Source of the DNA: Brevinematales bacterium
GTDB taxonomy: Bacteria; Spirochaetota; Brevinematia; DTOW01
Assembly (NCBI GenBank): GCA_026415355.1
Contig: JAOAHF010000005.1
Location: 59,940-123,939, forward strand
DNA: 64,000 nt
Direction: 5' to 3'
Part shown: positions 46,344 to 55,774 of the stretch, one piece after another
Layout of the letters: the number at the start of each line of letters is the position of its first letter
How positions within the stretch are numbered: position 1 is the first letter of the stretch
Position numbers and translations under genes: made by a program
The notes under the pieces: model-generated
What the model was told of the DNA's origin: nothing
The model's input: only the letters and a program-made list of their open reading frames with translations
Databases searched by the model: none

Positions 46344-48665
46344 ATGTACAATCGTAAAAGATTACTCATCGAAATAAATGGACTCGTTGAAGGAGTTGGA
46401 TTTAGACCATTTGTATACAAACTAGCAAATGAACTTAAATTAGGTGGATACGTCAAAAACGACAGCACTGGAGTATACGTAGAAGTAGAAGGAGATAGTA
46501 ATAAACTGAACGAATTTATAGAAATTCTAAAATCATCTCACCCTCCATCAGCAGAAATATTCTACATAAAAATCAAAGAAAAACCAACTAAAAACGAAAA
46601 AGATTTTAAAATAATTCAAAGTACATCTGGCAATAAGAAACTACCAGTAATTCCACCAGATATGGCTATATGTCAACATTGTAAAATAGAGTTACATACT
46701 CCCGAAGACAAAAGATTTTACTATCCATTTATAAACTGTACAAATTGTGGACCTAGATTTTCGATAGTCGAAGATGTACCCTATGATAGAGTAAACACCT
46801 CAATGAAAGAATTTACAATGTGTAGTTTTTGTAAAAAAGAATATGAAGATATTCAAAATCGCAGGTTTCATGCTCAACCTGTTGCCTGTTTTGAATGTGG
46901 ACCTAATATACAGTTATTGGACAAGAACAAGATACCTCTAATAAAAGAGTTACCTAAAACAGAAGAAGAAGAAGAAGAAGAAGAAAAAAGAAATTACATA
47001 AAAAAAGTCATACAAAAAACTGCATCCTTGATCCTTCAAGGTAATATAATTGCTATAAAAGGTATAGGAGGATTTCAACTAGTGTGCAGAGCTGATAACG
47101 ATAGTGTTGTAAAAGAACTTAGAAAGAGAAAAAAAAGAGAGGAAAAACCATTCGCCCTAATGTTTAGAAATATAGAAGAAATACAGAATTATTGTTACCT
47201 ATCAGACAAAGAAAAAGAACTGCTAGCTTCATACATAAGTCCTATAGTACTACTTAAAAAAAGAGATAACATAAAGATTTCAAATTATGTTTCACCTAGA
47301 AACCCATTCTTAGGTTGTATGATACCCTATTCTCCACTACACAATATTTTGATGGAAGAAGTCAAGATACCAATAGTATGTACTAGTGCCAACATCTCTG
47401 ATGAACCTATATGCATCGATAACGAAGAAGCTTTCGAAAGATTAAACGGAATAGCAGATTATTTTCTCATACACAACCGCAGAATAGTAAGACATATTGA
47501 TGATAGCGTAGTAAAGGTTACTCCCGGGGGAAACCAAATAATTATAAGAAGAGCAAGAGGTTATGTACCTAAACCAATTCTTCTAAATATAAAATTACCA
47601 CACGCACTAGCAGTTGGAGGACATCTAAAGAATACTATAGCAATCTCATTGGAAAATTACATAATTTTAAGCCAGCACATAGGCGATTTAGAAACATTAG
47701 AATCCGTAAAAGCATTCGAAAAGAGTATAAAAGACTTTCTCAAATTTTACGATATCACTCCAAAATATATAGTATCTGACTTACATCCTGACTACATCTC
47801 CACTCAATACGCAGAAAAAATATCCAAAGAAATGTCAATACCTCTTGTAAAAGTACAACATCATTTTTCTCATATACTATCCGTAATGGCTGAAAACAAC
47901 ATTGAAGAAAAAGTAATAGGAGTAAGTTGGGATGGGACCGGATATGGTAACAATGGAGAAATATGGGGTAGTGAATTTATATTCGTATCAAACAACAGTT
48001 TTGAAAGAATATTTCACTTTCTCCCCATACCATTGATAGGTGGAGACAAAGCTATTAAAGAAACTTACAGAATAGGTATAGCCCTACTCATCACTTCAAA
48101 TCTTGAAAATGAAGCAAGAAATATATTTGGACATATAGACAATTTTGAAAAAATAGCAGAAATGTTCAAAAAGAAAATTTTTGTAAATTCTAGTGGTGCA
48201 GGTAGACTGTTTGATGGAGTATCTTCAATACTAGGTATATCAAACTACTCACATTTCGAAGGACAATCTGCTATGGAACTAGAATTCGAAGCATATAAGT
48301 CTCAAAGAAACATAATTGACACCTATGAATATGATATAAAAAACAACATAATTGATTGGAGAAAGATAATAGTAGGAATAATTAGTGATATAAAAAACGG
48401 ATTACCAAAAGAGGATATAAGCATAAAATTCCATAATACAATGGTTAGAGTAATAAAGGAGTGCGTTACAGAAATAAGTAAAATAAAAAAATGCAAAAAT
48501 GTAGCACTCAGTGGAGGAGTCTTTCAAAACAGCCTTTTGGTCGATAAACTGATAGAAGAACTAAAACTTGAAGGATTTGATGTTTACACTAATAAGAAAG
48601 TACCTCCAAACGATGGTGGAATATCGTTAGGACAACTATTTCATCTAAAGAATCTAAACCTTTAA
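46344..48665 (+). CDS. hypF: Carbamoyltransferase HypF ([NiFe]-hydrogenase maturation)
   Basis: HypF, 773 aa, makes the thiocarboxamide on HypE that becomes the CN ligands of [NiFe] hydrogenase. Domains in order: acylphosphatase (1-90; VEGVGFRPFVYKLA), two C4 zinc-finger-like blocks (about 109-185; CQHCK, NCTNCGPR, CSFCKKEY, CFECGPN), a YrdC-like domain (about 215-400; KGIGGFQLVCRADND, CTSANISDEP) and a Kae1-like carbamoyltransferase domain (HHFSHILSVMAEN, SWDGTGYG, ALSGGVFQNSLL). All expected blocks are intact. A run of eight Glu codons (GAA) links the zinc and YrdC domains. No other hyp or hydrogenase gene is in the window. Confidence 0.96.
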   Translation: MYNRKRLLIEINGLVEGVGFRPFVYKLANELKLGGYVKNDSTGVYVEVEGDSNKLNEFIEILKSSHPPSAEIFYIKIKEKPTKNEKDFKIIQSTSGNKKLPVIPPDMAICQHCKIELHTPEDKRFYYPFINCTNCGPRFSIVEDVPYDRVNTSMKEFTMCSFCKKEYEDIQNRRFHAQPVACFECGPNIQLLDKNKIPLIKELPKTEEEEEEEEKRNYIKKVIQKTASLILQGNIIAIKGIGGFQLVCRADNDSVVKELRKRKKREEKPFALMFRNIEEIQNYCYLSDKEKELLASYISPIVLLKKRDNIKISNYVSPRNPFLGCMIPYSPLHNILMEEVKIPIVCTSANISDEPICIDNEEAFERLNGIADYFLIHNRRIVRHIDDSVVKVTPGGNQIIIRRARGYVPKPILLNIKLPHALAVGGHLKNTIAISLENYIILSQHIGDLETLESVKAFEKSIKDFLKFYDITPKYIVSDLHPDYISTQYAEKISKEMSIPLVKVQHHFSHILSVMAENNIEEKVIGVSWDGTGYGNNGEIWGSEFIFVSNNSFERIFHFLPIPLIGGDKAIKETYRIGIALLITSNLENEARNIFGHIDNFEKIAEMFKKKIFVNSSGAGRLFDGVSSILGISNYSHFEGQSAMELEFEAYKSQRNIIDTYEYDIKNNIIDWRKIIVGIISDIKNGLPKEDISIKFHNTMVRVIKECVTEISKIKKCKNVALSGGVFQNSLLVDKLIEELKLEGFDVYTNKKVPPNDGGISLGQLFHLKNLNL
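46962..46985 (+). repeat. (GAA)8 microsatellite inside hypF
   Basis: Eight perfect GAA codons encode a Glu8 tract in the linker between the zinc-finger and YrdC domains. Slippage by whole repeats would change only linker length, keeping the frame. Confidence 0.85.
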
Positions 48666-48724
48666 ATTTCATTTAAAGCTTTTGTAGTAAATAGATCAAA
48701 GAATTTTTTATATTTTTAGTGATT

Positions 48725-49588
48725 ATGATAAGCAAAAACTTCAAAGGTTTAAAAGTTCTGACAGCAGGTATTCCTTTATCAACTCCACATCCTCAAACAA
48801 TATATAAAGGTATAGACAGAATAGTTGAACTCGAACTTGATGGTATGGAGATAGAATTCGTACACGGTGTAAGGACTAAAGATAGTGAAATGATTAAAAT
48901 AGGAGAGTACGGCAAAAATAAGAACATTGTTTTTACAGCACATGCTCCCTATTATATCAATCTAAACGCAAAAGAAAAAGAAAAGTATATTAAGAGTAAA
49001 GAACACATAAAGAAGACAATAATGGCTCTTGAAAAAGCAAATGGTTGGAGTATGGTTTTCCATCCGGCTTTTTACCTAGAAGATCACCCCCATATAGTTT
49101 TATCAAAAGTTATAAAAGCTATCGAAGAAATAAATAGTGAGTTAAAAGAACTAGGGCATAATTTCAACGTATGGATCAGACCTGAAACTATGGGAAAACC
49201 TTCACAATTTGGATCACTCGAAGAAGTAGTTGAAGTATCAAAACATTTCGACAATGTACTACCTTGCATAGATTTCTCTCATCTTTACGCAAGAACTATA
49301 GGCGGGTACAATACAGAAAAAGAAATATATGAAATATTCGAATACATAGGCAAAGAACTCGGAGATCAAGCTCTAAAAAATATGCACATACATCTAAGCG
49401 GTATAGAATACGGCCCTAAAGGAGAAAAATTTCACAACACTTTTGATGAAACAAAGTTTAACTACAAATTTGTAATAAAAGCACTTAAATACTTTGAAGT
49501 CGAAGGAGTTATAATAAGCGAAAGCTCAAATATTGAATATGACGCTCTAATTATTAAGAATTTATATAATTCCGAAAATGTTGAATAG
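48725..49588 (+). CDS. Endonuclease IV-like / xylose-isomerase-type TIM barrel protein
   Basis: 287 aa from ATG 48725 (a GTG two codons earlier is also possible). It matches AP-endonuclease family 2: FTAHAPYYINL, MVFHPAFYL, IRPETMGKPSQFGS, CIDFSHLYAR and HIHLSGIEYG carry the His, Glu and Asp residues expected for the trinuclear zinc site. Its closest relatives are the shorter archaeal/bacterial endonuclease-IV-like proteins (IRPETMGKxSQFG is typical). Repair of abasic sites is likely but not proven. It precedes the HD-GYP gene by 20 nt on the same strand. Confidence 0.8.
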   Translation: MISKNFKGLKVLTAGIPLSTPHPQTIYKGIDRIVELELDGMEIEFVHGVRTKDSEMIKIGEYGKNKNIVFTAHAPYYINLNAKEKEKYIKSKEHIKKTIMALEKANGWSMVFHPAFYLEDHPHIVLSKVIKAIEEINSELKELGHNFNVWIRPETMGKPSQFGSLEEVVEVSKHFDNVLPCIDFSHLYARTIGGYNTEKEIYEIFEYIGKELGDQALKNMHIHLSGIEYGPKGEKFHNTFDETKFNYKFVIKALKYFEVEGVIISESSNIEYDALIIKNLYNSENVE

Positions 49589-49608
49589 AGGACAACAGAG
49601 GTTAGAAT

Positions 49609-50751
49609 ATGGAACCAAAATCACAAATGAAGAAAATACCAGTAGAAGAGTTAAAACCTGGGATGGTCTTCAGCAGAACTCTTTTTGGTGATAACTACGA
49701 AATACTACTCGAACCAAATACACCAATCACCCAACGGATAATAGACGATATAAAAAGAAAAGGTATAAAATTTGTCGAAACCACAGGTGATCTAAAAGGT
49801 ATAGTAAAGGTAAAAGAAGAAGATCATATAACCCAAGATGTACTATCAACAGAAATAGAAAAACTTGAAACATTTTACAAATCAATAGTCAGTAGTATAG
49901 ATTCAATATACACAAATTATAAATCTACAAAAGAAATATATCCTGAAAAAGTACAAACTCTAGTTGAAACAATAATTGGTAAAATTAAAGAAATAAAAGA
50001 TAGAAACATATTTATAGGATTAGTTCACAAATCAGAAGGATCAAAATACTTACCAAGCCATGTAGCTAACCTAACTATATTAGGACTATTATTAGGACAA
50101 GAATTACAATACCCCGAACAAAAACTAAAATTACTAGCAACAGGACTCATTCTAATGGACATAGGCATGATATTTGTACCTATGACCATACTCGAAAGAG
50201 AATCAAAACTAACTCCAGAAGAGTATAACAAAATAAAAGCACATACAGTACTAGGATACAAAGCAGTAGTTCAGGAAAATAACTTTTCTCCAGAAGTTGG
50301 TAGAATATGTCTCGAACATCACGAAAGATGGGATGGATCAGGATATCCTAGAAAACTTGAAAAACTCCAGATATCAGAATACGCTAGAATAGCAGGAATA
50401 GTAGACACTTATGAAGCAATGATTAGAAAAAGAGTTTATAGAGATAGAATGATGTCATTCGAAGCAATGAAAAATATACTCGCAGAAGGAAGCACAAAGT
50501 TTGATCCAGATATACTAAAAGTGTTCATAAGAATGATGTCAATATATCCTGTAGGATCATATGTCATGCTAAATACAAGAGCAATAGCAAAGGTAATATC
50601 ATCAGATCCAGCATCTCCATTCAGGCCAATTGTCAAAGTCATATACGACGAATTCGGTACAAAAATCGATGATGGAGAAATAATAAAACTTTCAGAAGAA
50701 AATAATATATACATAATAAAACCCGTAAAAGAAGAAGGAATAGAAAAGTAA
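49609..50751 (+). CDS. HD-GYP domain protein with degenerate HD site
   Basis: 380 aa. The N-terminal domain (1-60; VEELKPGMVFSRTLFGDNYE) is of the type commonly preceding HD-GYP. The HD-GYP core runs from about 145 to 310. Present: His151 (HVANL), His212 (KAHTVLG), His237/238 and the GYP loop (HHERWDGSGYP). Changed: the defining H-D of LLHDIGK reads LILMDIGM, so the metal-binding His is Met183 and the following Lys is Met. HD-GYP enzymes hydrolyse cyclic di-GMP; loss of the HD histidine suggests lost or altered activity, leaving a c-di-GMP or partner-binding role. A C-terminal about 70-residue extension (KVIYDEFGTKIDDGEIIKL) is also common in such proteins. Confidence 0.85.
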   Translation: MEPKSQMKKIPVEELKPGMVFSRTLFGDNYEILLEPNTPITQRIIDDIKRKGIKFVETTGDLKGIVKVKEEDHITQDVLSTEIEKLETFYKSIVSSIDSIYTNYKSTKEIYPEKVQTLVETIIGKIKEIKDRNIFIGLVHKSEGSKYLPSHVANLTILGLLLGQELQYPEQKLKLLATGLILMDIGMIFVPMTILERESKLTPEEYNKIKAHTVLGYKAVVQENNFSPEVGRICLEHHERWDGSGYPRKLEKLQISEYARIAGIVDTYEAMIRKRVYRDRMMSFEAMKNILAEGSTKFDPDILKVFIRMMSIYPVGSYVMLNTRAIAKVISSDPASPFRPIVKVIYDEFGTKIDDGEIIKLSEENNIYIIKPVKEEGIEK

Positions 50752-50857
50752 TAAATCCTTATCAAACTGATTTAACACAAGAAGAAATAAAGTTCACTAC
50801 AACCTAATTAACCATATCAAATCAATGAAAAGATAACCAAAACTTAACCCTACAATA

Positions 50858-52201
50858 CTATCCTTGGAATATTTTTGTGAATGTTACTCTCAAAAGATCT
50901 ATAGCACTCTTAACGTTCTTTTTGTAATTTATATCAGGAATCAAGAACATAGAAGTTACCACCCTACCAATTAAAGTCAAAAGAAACAGAAACTCATAAA
51001 CCTTAAAATCCTTATAAAGTATAAAAACATTTAGATCTCCAAACAATAAAACAACAATACCAGACATTATACTCCCAATAAGTATAGTAAAACCATTAAT
51101 AGCACTTACCACAGAGAAGAAGTAATCTTTGAATCTAGGTCTCACTTCCGAGAAGATCATATACATAAAAACAGACTCATACCCTCCAGAGAATACTCCT
51201 GATATAAAAGGTTCAAAAAAAGATAATATAAACCAAAGCTCTTTTGGAATAAAAAACCATAGCGATATAGTAAAACAAAGCCCTAGCGTTGAAAGCTGTA
51301 AAACGCTTCTAGGACCAAACTTATCAAGCAAAACTCCCCAAAAATAACTTGAAATAGCCATACTTATGGCATATATTGAAAATTGTATTCCTAAATACTC
51401 TGTCGAAAGACCAAACCCCTTAAGTATTTGAACAGGTATAAAAGGTACACCTATTGCAGAAACTCCTTCAAATAAAGCAAAAAATATAATTATTCCTCTC
51501 AATTTCTTGACCTTTACAGAACTCAATGCAAGAGATAAAAATTGTCTAAAATTTATACTTCTAGTTTTAGTCTTGGTATCAAACTGAAAACTATAAAGCC
51601 AGCTACTAATCACACCTATTAAAGCAACAATTAAAAACAACATAAAATATGCAACTTCACCTTTTCCCATTCTTGTAAAAATCTCTATTAAATAACCACC
51701 AAGAAGAAATCCAACTAACAAAAAGAATGTTGTAAATGTTTTCCTAATACCCAAATATCTTCCTCTAGTTTCCTCAAAAACTAAAAGATCCATCCACCTC
51801 ATCCATATAACCATCAAAAACCTAAAGAACAGAAAGGATATAAGTGTAGAAATTATGAAAATAGTAAGCGTCAAATGAGATCTACCAAAAAAAAGCAATG
51901 CTACCGCAGGAAGTATAAATATACCTCTATAGATAGTATTTGTAATAATAGCAGATTTTTTCCTCTCACCAAACCTAGTTAAGTAGTAACCACTTAATAT
52001 TCCCAGAAACGAAAATATAAACTGAGAATTAGGTATGATAGAAATCCAAAAGTCAGGACCATTCAAAAATATTATAAAACTCTGCAAGAAAAAACCTTGA
52101 TGTATTATCGCACCAGATATCGAGGAGATACTACCTTCAATTATTGAAATCTTTAATGAGAATTCTCTCTCCTTAATCCACTTCTCCATACACCAAGACA
52201 A
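50858..52201 (-). CDS. Major facilitator superfamily transporter
   Basis: A 447-aa membrane protein with about twelve predicted spans in two halves joined by a charged loop near 210-225 (FQFDTKTKTRSINFRQF). The MFS motif-A-like loops GYYLTRFGERKKSA (after TM2) and GVLLDKFGPRSVLQ (second half) support the family. The substrate cannot be deduced. The N-terminus MSWCMEKWIKEREFSLKIS is cytoplasmic and polar. It stands alone on the minus strand between the HD-GYP and nfeD genes. Confidence 0.82.
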   Translation of the reverse strand: MSWCMEKWIKEREFSLKISIIEGSISSISGAIIHQGFFLQSFIIFLNGPDFWISIIPNSQFIFSFLGILSGYYLTRFGERKKSAIITNTIYRGIFILPAVALLFFGRSHLTLTIFIISTLISFLFFRFLMVIWMRWMDLLVFEETRGRYLGIRKTFTTFFLLVGFLLGGYLIEIFTRMGKGEVAYFMLFLIVALIGVISSWLYSFQFDTKTKTRSINFRQFLSLALSSVKVKKLRGIIIFFALFEGVSAIGVPFIPVQILKGFGLSTEYLGIQFSIYAISMAISSYFWGVLLDKFGPRSVLQLSTLGLCFTISLWFFIPKELWFILSFFEPFISGVFSGGYESVFMYMIFSEVRPRFKDYFFSVVSAINGFTILIGSIMSGIVVLLFGDLNVFILYKDFKVYEFLFLLTLIGRVVTSMFLIPDINYKKNVKSAIDLLRVTFTKIFQG

Positions 52202-52351
52202 CCGAAATTTAAGTATATTTATAAGTGATTTACTATCTTACTAACCATTTTCTCAAATACAAAATAGCCAATAAATCATAAAATATCCAGCTAGTAATCC
52301 AAAACCTTACAAAGAATAAAATTGAAACGTTAAAAGTTTTTTAGTTATACT

Positions 52352-52903
52352 ATGACTATGAATGGACAAGTAATATCAAATACTATCACCAACCTAACCA
52401 CAAACATTCCAACAAGCACAACCAACATTCTAATTCAAACAATAGGAACTCCAGGACTTGAGTATTGGATTTGGGCATCTATTGGAACACTTTTCTTTGT
52501 ACTCGAATTATTTATACCTGGATTTATATTTTTCTGGTTTGGTCTATCAGCAATATTTGTGTCAGTTTTAACACTTTTTCTAATCAAAACTTTAGAACTA
52601 CAAATAATAGTTTGGTTAGGTTTATCAATCACACTAATAATATCTTACTTTTACCTAAAAAAGAAAAAATACTCAGACAATAAAGAAAGTCAAGATCCAA
52701 TATTTAATTATGTGGGAATAAAAGGAGATGTAATACAGTCAATAGTTGGAAGTAAAATAGGTAAAGTTAGACTAGATGTACCTATAAATGGAATAAGCGA
52801 TTGGAACGCTATCTCTCAAAACCCAGATGAAACTATTGAGGTAGGATCAAGAGTTGAAGTTGTAGGAATTGAAGGAATAAAGTTAATAGTAAGAAAGATC
52901 TAA
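52352..52903 (+). CDS. NfeD-like membrane protein (short form)
   Basis: 183 aa. Two or three membrane helices (about 30-105; FVLELFIPGFIFFWFGLSAI is the typical NfeD opening) precede a C-terminal OB-fold-like domain (about 115-183) with GIKGDVIQ and the ending GSRVEVVGIEGIKLIVRKI. Short NfeD proteins usually work with an SPFH/stomatin-family partner encoded next door. None is present here: the neighbour is convergent fumarase, ending 8 nt away. A role in membrane-domain quality control is inferred from the family. Confidence 0.85.
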   Translation: MTMNGQVISNTITNLTTNIPTSTTNILIQTIGTPGLEYWIWASIGTLFFVLELFIPGFIFFWFGLSAIFVSVLTLFLIKTLELQIIVWLGLSITLIISYFYLKKKKYSDNKESQDPIFNYVGIKGDVIQSIVGSKIGKVRLDVPINGISDWNAISQNPDETIEVGSRVEVVGIEGIKLIVRKI

Positions 52904-52911
52904 TTAAACAT

Positions 52912-54303
52912 CTATTGACCTATCATTTTCTTATAATCTAGTATTTTTTCTATATCTTTCTCAGAGAGTATCTTTTCTTCCAAAAGAACATCTCGAATTG
53001 TCTTATTGTTACTGATTGCTTTTTTGTAGACTTCGGCCGATTTCTCATATCCTATTACAGGCAAAAGAGCAGTAATTATTATTGGGTTCTTATCCAAAAC
53101 TTCTTTAACCTTGGCAGTATTTATTCTAATACCATCGATAACTTTCTTAGCAAGTAAGTAAGAAGAGTTTGAAAGTATTTGTATAGACTCAACTAAACAA
53201 AATCCTATTATTGGTAACATAACATTTAGCTCAAATTCTCCTAATGAAGATGAAATAGATATCGTAGTATCATTACCCATAACTCTAACACAAGCCATTC
53301 TAACAGCTTCTGGTATAACAGGATTTACTTTACCAGGCATTATTGAAGAACCAGGTTGTAAAGAAGGTATTGTTATTTCACCTATACCTGATATAGGACC
53401 ACTGTTCATAAGTCTTATATCATTAGAAATTTTCATAATACTACCCGCTATAGTTTTCAGCTGACCAGATATCTCATTAGCTACATCCATACTCGCAATA
53501 CCTTCAAATTTATTCTTAGCAGGTTTGAAATCTATACCTGTCAATCGTGATATGACATTAACAACTCTATTCGCAAACTCAGGATGGGTATTCAGACCTG
53601 TACCAATTGCAGTACCACCTATTGGTAATTCTAAAAGCCTTGGAAAAACTCCTTTTATTCTCTCTATACCATTCTCGATTTGCCTAGACCAACCGGAAAA
53701 TTCTTGACCAAAAGATATTGGTACTGCATCCATCAAGTGAGTTCTACCCGTCTTTATTATGTTCCTAAACTGATATGCTTTTTTGTCTATTGAAGATTTC
53801 AAAACTTCAAGCTTAGGTAAAAGTTCAGTAGTTATTAACAAAGCAGCAGCAATCCTAATTGAAGTAGGTATCACATCATTAGAAGATTGACTCATATTAA
53901 CATGATCATTTGGATGCACCGGATAAGAGGTATTCTTAATACCTGTTAAGAGTTCATTAGCCCTAGTCGATATAACCTCGTTAACGTTCATATTCGTAGA
54001 TGTACCACTACCTGTTTGGAAAACATCCAAAGGAAAATGTAAAGGGTTATATGAGTATATAATCTCTTCAGCTGATTGCTTTATGGAATCAGCAAATCTT
54101 TTATCAAGAAGTCCTAATTCTGAGTTAACCTCTGCTGATGCATATTTTACAATCGCTATTGAAGTTATTATTTCCTTTGGCATTTTATAAGGACTTATTC
54201 TGAAATTATCCAAAGCTCTTTGGGTTTGAGCACCCCAATAAACATCAGAAGGAACCTTAACATCTCCAAGAGTATCTTTTTCGATCCTATATTTTTCTGA
54301 CAT
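52912..54303 (-). CDS. fumC: Fumarate hydratase class II
   Basis: A 463-aa class II fumarase, interconverting fumarate and malate. Signatures: QTGSGTSTNMNVNEV, HPNDHVNMSQSSND, TGRTHLMDAVP and the superfamily loop GSSIMPGKVNPV carrying the catalytic Ser. Aspartase is the main alternative of similar length, but the opening (RIEKDTLGDVKVPSDVYWGAQTQR in outline) and the region around TGRTHLMDAVP fit fumarase. Monocistronic, divergent from the Xer recombinase gene across a 210-bp gap. Confidence 0.92.
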   Translation of the reverse strand: MSEKYRIEKDTLGDVKVPSDVYWGAQTQRALDNFRISPYKMPKEIITSIAIVKYASAEVNSELGLLDKRFADSIKQSAEEIIYSYNPLHFPLDVFQTGSGTSTNMNVNEVISTRANELLTGIKNTSYPVHPNDHVNMSQSSNDVIPTSIRIAAALLITTELLPKLEVLKSSIDKKAYQFRNIIKTGRTHLMDAVPISFGQEFSGWSRQIENGIERIKGVFPRLLELPIGGTAIGTGLNTHPEFANRVVNVISRLTGIDFKPAKNKFEGIASMDVANEISGQLKTIAGSIMKISNDIRLMNSGPISGIGEITIPSLQPGSSIMPGKVNPVIPEAVRMACVRVMGNDTTISISSSLGEFELNVMLPIIGFCLVESIQILSNSSYLLAKKVIDGIRINTAKVKEVLDKNPIIITALLPVIGYEKSAEVYKKAISNNKTIRDVLLEEKILSEKDIEKILDYKKMIGQ

Positions 54304-54387
54304 GTATTGAGTATAAATAACAGAAACAAATAATTTCTAAAAAAATGTTACCTTCTTAAAATATATCATCCTCAACCCCCTTTGCTA

Positions 54388-54408
54388 TTTACTCAAAATA
54401 CGAGTAAA
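54388..54408. repeat. Inverted repeat in the fumC/xer divergent gap
   Basis: TTTACTC (54388-54394) is complementary to GAGTAAA (54402-54408) across 7 nt. It lies about 85 bp upstream of fumC and 105 bp upstream of xer. It resembles dyads at 8847-8867 and 58034-58050. Confidence 0.3.
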
Positions 54409-54513
54409 CCACCCTGATTCACAACTAAAACAAATATTTTCATACCAATAGAATTCATGCACTACTGAAAAAACTTTAATTCAATATAGCTAATTACTTA
54501 CGATAATAATTCT

Positions 54514-55413
54514 ATGTATGAAATGTTAGACAATTTTTTAGAATACTTAAGACTAAACAAACGCTACTCTGAAAACACCATAGAAGCATACGCTAGAGAT
54601 ATATCTTATTTAATCGAATTTTTACTAGAAAACAACCAAAAAATAGAAGATATAAATTCAAAATTACTAAGAGATTTCTCAATACACATCAATAAAAAAA
54701 GACAACTAAAACCAAGTAGTTTAAGAAGAATTTTTTCATCATTGAAATCTTTCTCAAAGTTTCTCTACAAAAATAACCTAATTTCAAAAAACTTTGGAAA
54801 GTACATAGTGTACCCTAAGCTTCCAAATAACTTACCTAAATTTATGGATGAAGATAAAATCATAAATATGCTAAATTATATTGAAAACCAAATAATTTCA
54901 AATAAAAATCCCAAAAAATCTCTCAAAAAAATAAGAGATAACACAATAATATTTACGTTTTATCTGACAGGATTAAGGATTTCAGAACTAGTAGAACTCA
55001 AAATAAGTGATATTGTGAACGATACCTTAGTAGTCAAAGGTAAAGGCGGTAAATCAAGAGTTTTACCTATTCATCCTCTACTCAAAGAAAAGATAAACGA
55101 ATACCTAAAAATCAGGAAATTATTAATGACTAAAGAGACAAATCTTTTATTCGTCGGAAATACCAGAAATGGGGGTATAAGCCAAAGACAAGTTAGAAAT
55201 TTAGTATACAAATACACATCAATAGTAGGAAACAAAATAAATCCACACGGTCTTAGACACACATTCGCAACACACTTACTTAATGATGGTAATGACATAA
55301 GAGTTATCCAAGATTTACTAGGACACTCTTCAATAGGAACAACTCAAAGGTACATTCATACATCACTGAAAAGACTCAAAGATATTTATAAAAAATATCA
55401 TCCTCACGCATAA
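54514..55413 (+). CDS. Tyrosine recombinase of the XerC/XerD type
   Basis: 299 aa, the normal length for Xer proteins that resolve chromosome dimers. An N-terminal SAM-like DNA-binding domain (about 1-100) is followed by the catalytic domain with all active residues: Arg155 (TGLRISEL), Lys in VKGKGGKSR, His245 and Arg248 (HGLRHTFATH), His271 (LGHSSIGTTQ) and nucleophile Tyr280 (QRYIH). No adjacent integrase targets or mobile-element genes are visible, which argues for a housekeeping Xer rather than an integron or phage enzyme. XerC versus XerD cannot be decided. There is no ribosome-binding site. Confidence 0.9.
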   Translation: MYEMLDNFLEYLRLNKRYSENTIEAYARDISYLIEFLLENNQKIEDINSKLLRDFSIHINKKRQLKPSSLRRIFSSLKSFSKFLYKNNLISKNFGKYIVYPKLPNNLPKFMDEDKIINMLNYIENQIISNKNPKKSLKKIRDNTIIFTFYLTGLRISELVELKISDIVNDTLVVKGKGGKSRVLPIHPLLKEKINEYLKIRKLLMTKETNLLFVGNTRNGGISQRQVRNLVYKYTSIVGNKINPHGLRHTFATHLLNDGNDIRVIQDLLGHSSIGTTQRYIHTSLKRLKDIYKKYHPHA

Positions 55414-55454
55414 CTAACAAAACCAAAGAACCACTCTATACACAGGCATATATA

Positions 55455-55483
55455 TTGACAAAATAATAGATATTTATTATATT
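55455..55483 (+). promoter_or_regulatory. Strong promoter for groES
   Basis: A consensus TTGACA (55455-55460), 17 bp, then TATATT (55478-55483), with the start expected about 20 nt before the ATG at 55508. There is no CIRCE-like inverted repeat (TTAGCACTC-N9-GAGTGCTAA) in this region. Confidence 0.6.
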
Positions 55484-55507
55484 TTTATAACTATTTGGGG
55501 GTGTATT

Positions 55508-55774
55508 ATGAAGGTTAAACCATTAGGAGACAGATTGCTTGTAAAAGTTTTACAAGTTGAGGAAAAAACAAAAGGCGGTATATACATACCGCAAACTGCA
55601 CAAGAAAAAACCCAACACGGTATTGTTGAAGAAATAGGTGATCCTGAACTTGTCAAAGTTAAAGTTGGTCAAAAAGTCATATACGACAAGTATGCAGGGA
55701 CACAAATAAAAATAGACGACGTTGAGTACTTAATCCTTAAGAACGATGATGTTTTAGCAATAATTGAAGACTAA
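55508..55774 (+). CDS. groES: Co-chaperonin GroES
   Basis: GroES, 88 aa. It begins KVKPLGDRLLVKVLQ and has the mobile loop about residues 17-32 (EKTKGGIYIPQTA). The second half includes VKVGQKVIYDKYAGT and DDVLAIIED. It caps GroEL during protein folding. groEL does not follow; thiE lies convergent, its stop overlapping by 4 nt. A near-consensus promoter suggests high expression. A perfect 20-bp palindrome just after the stop (55780-55799) may terminate transcription. Confidence 0.96.
   Translation: MKVKPLGDRLLVKVLQVEEKTKGGIYIPQTAQEKTQHGIVEEIGDPELVKVKVGQKVIYDKYAGTQIKIDDVEYLILKNDDVLAIIED

Noticed and set aside
54514..55413. Xer-type gene as sign of an integron, phage or genomic island
   Set aside because: Length and motifs fit a housekeeping Xer; no attachment-site repeats, cassettes or phage genes are around it.
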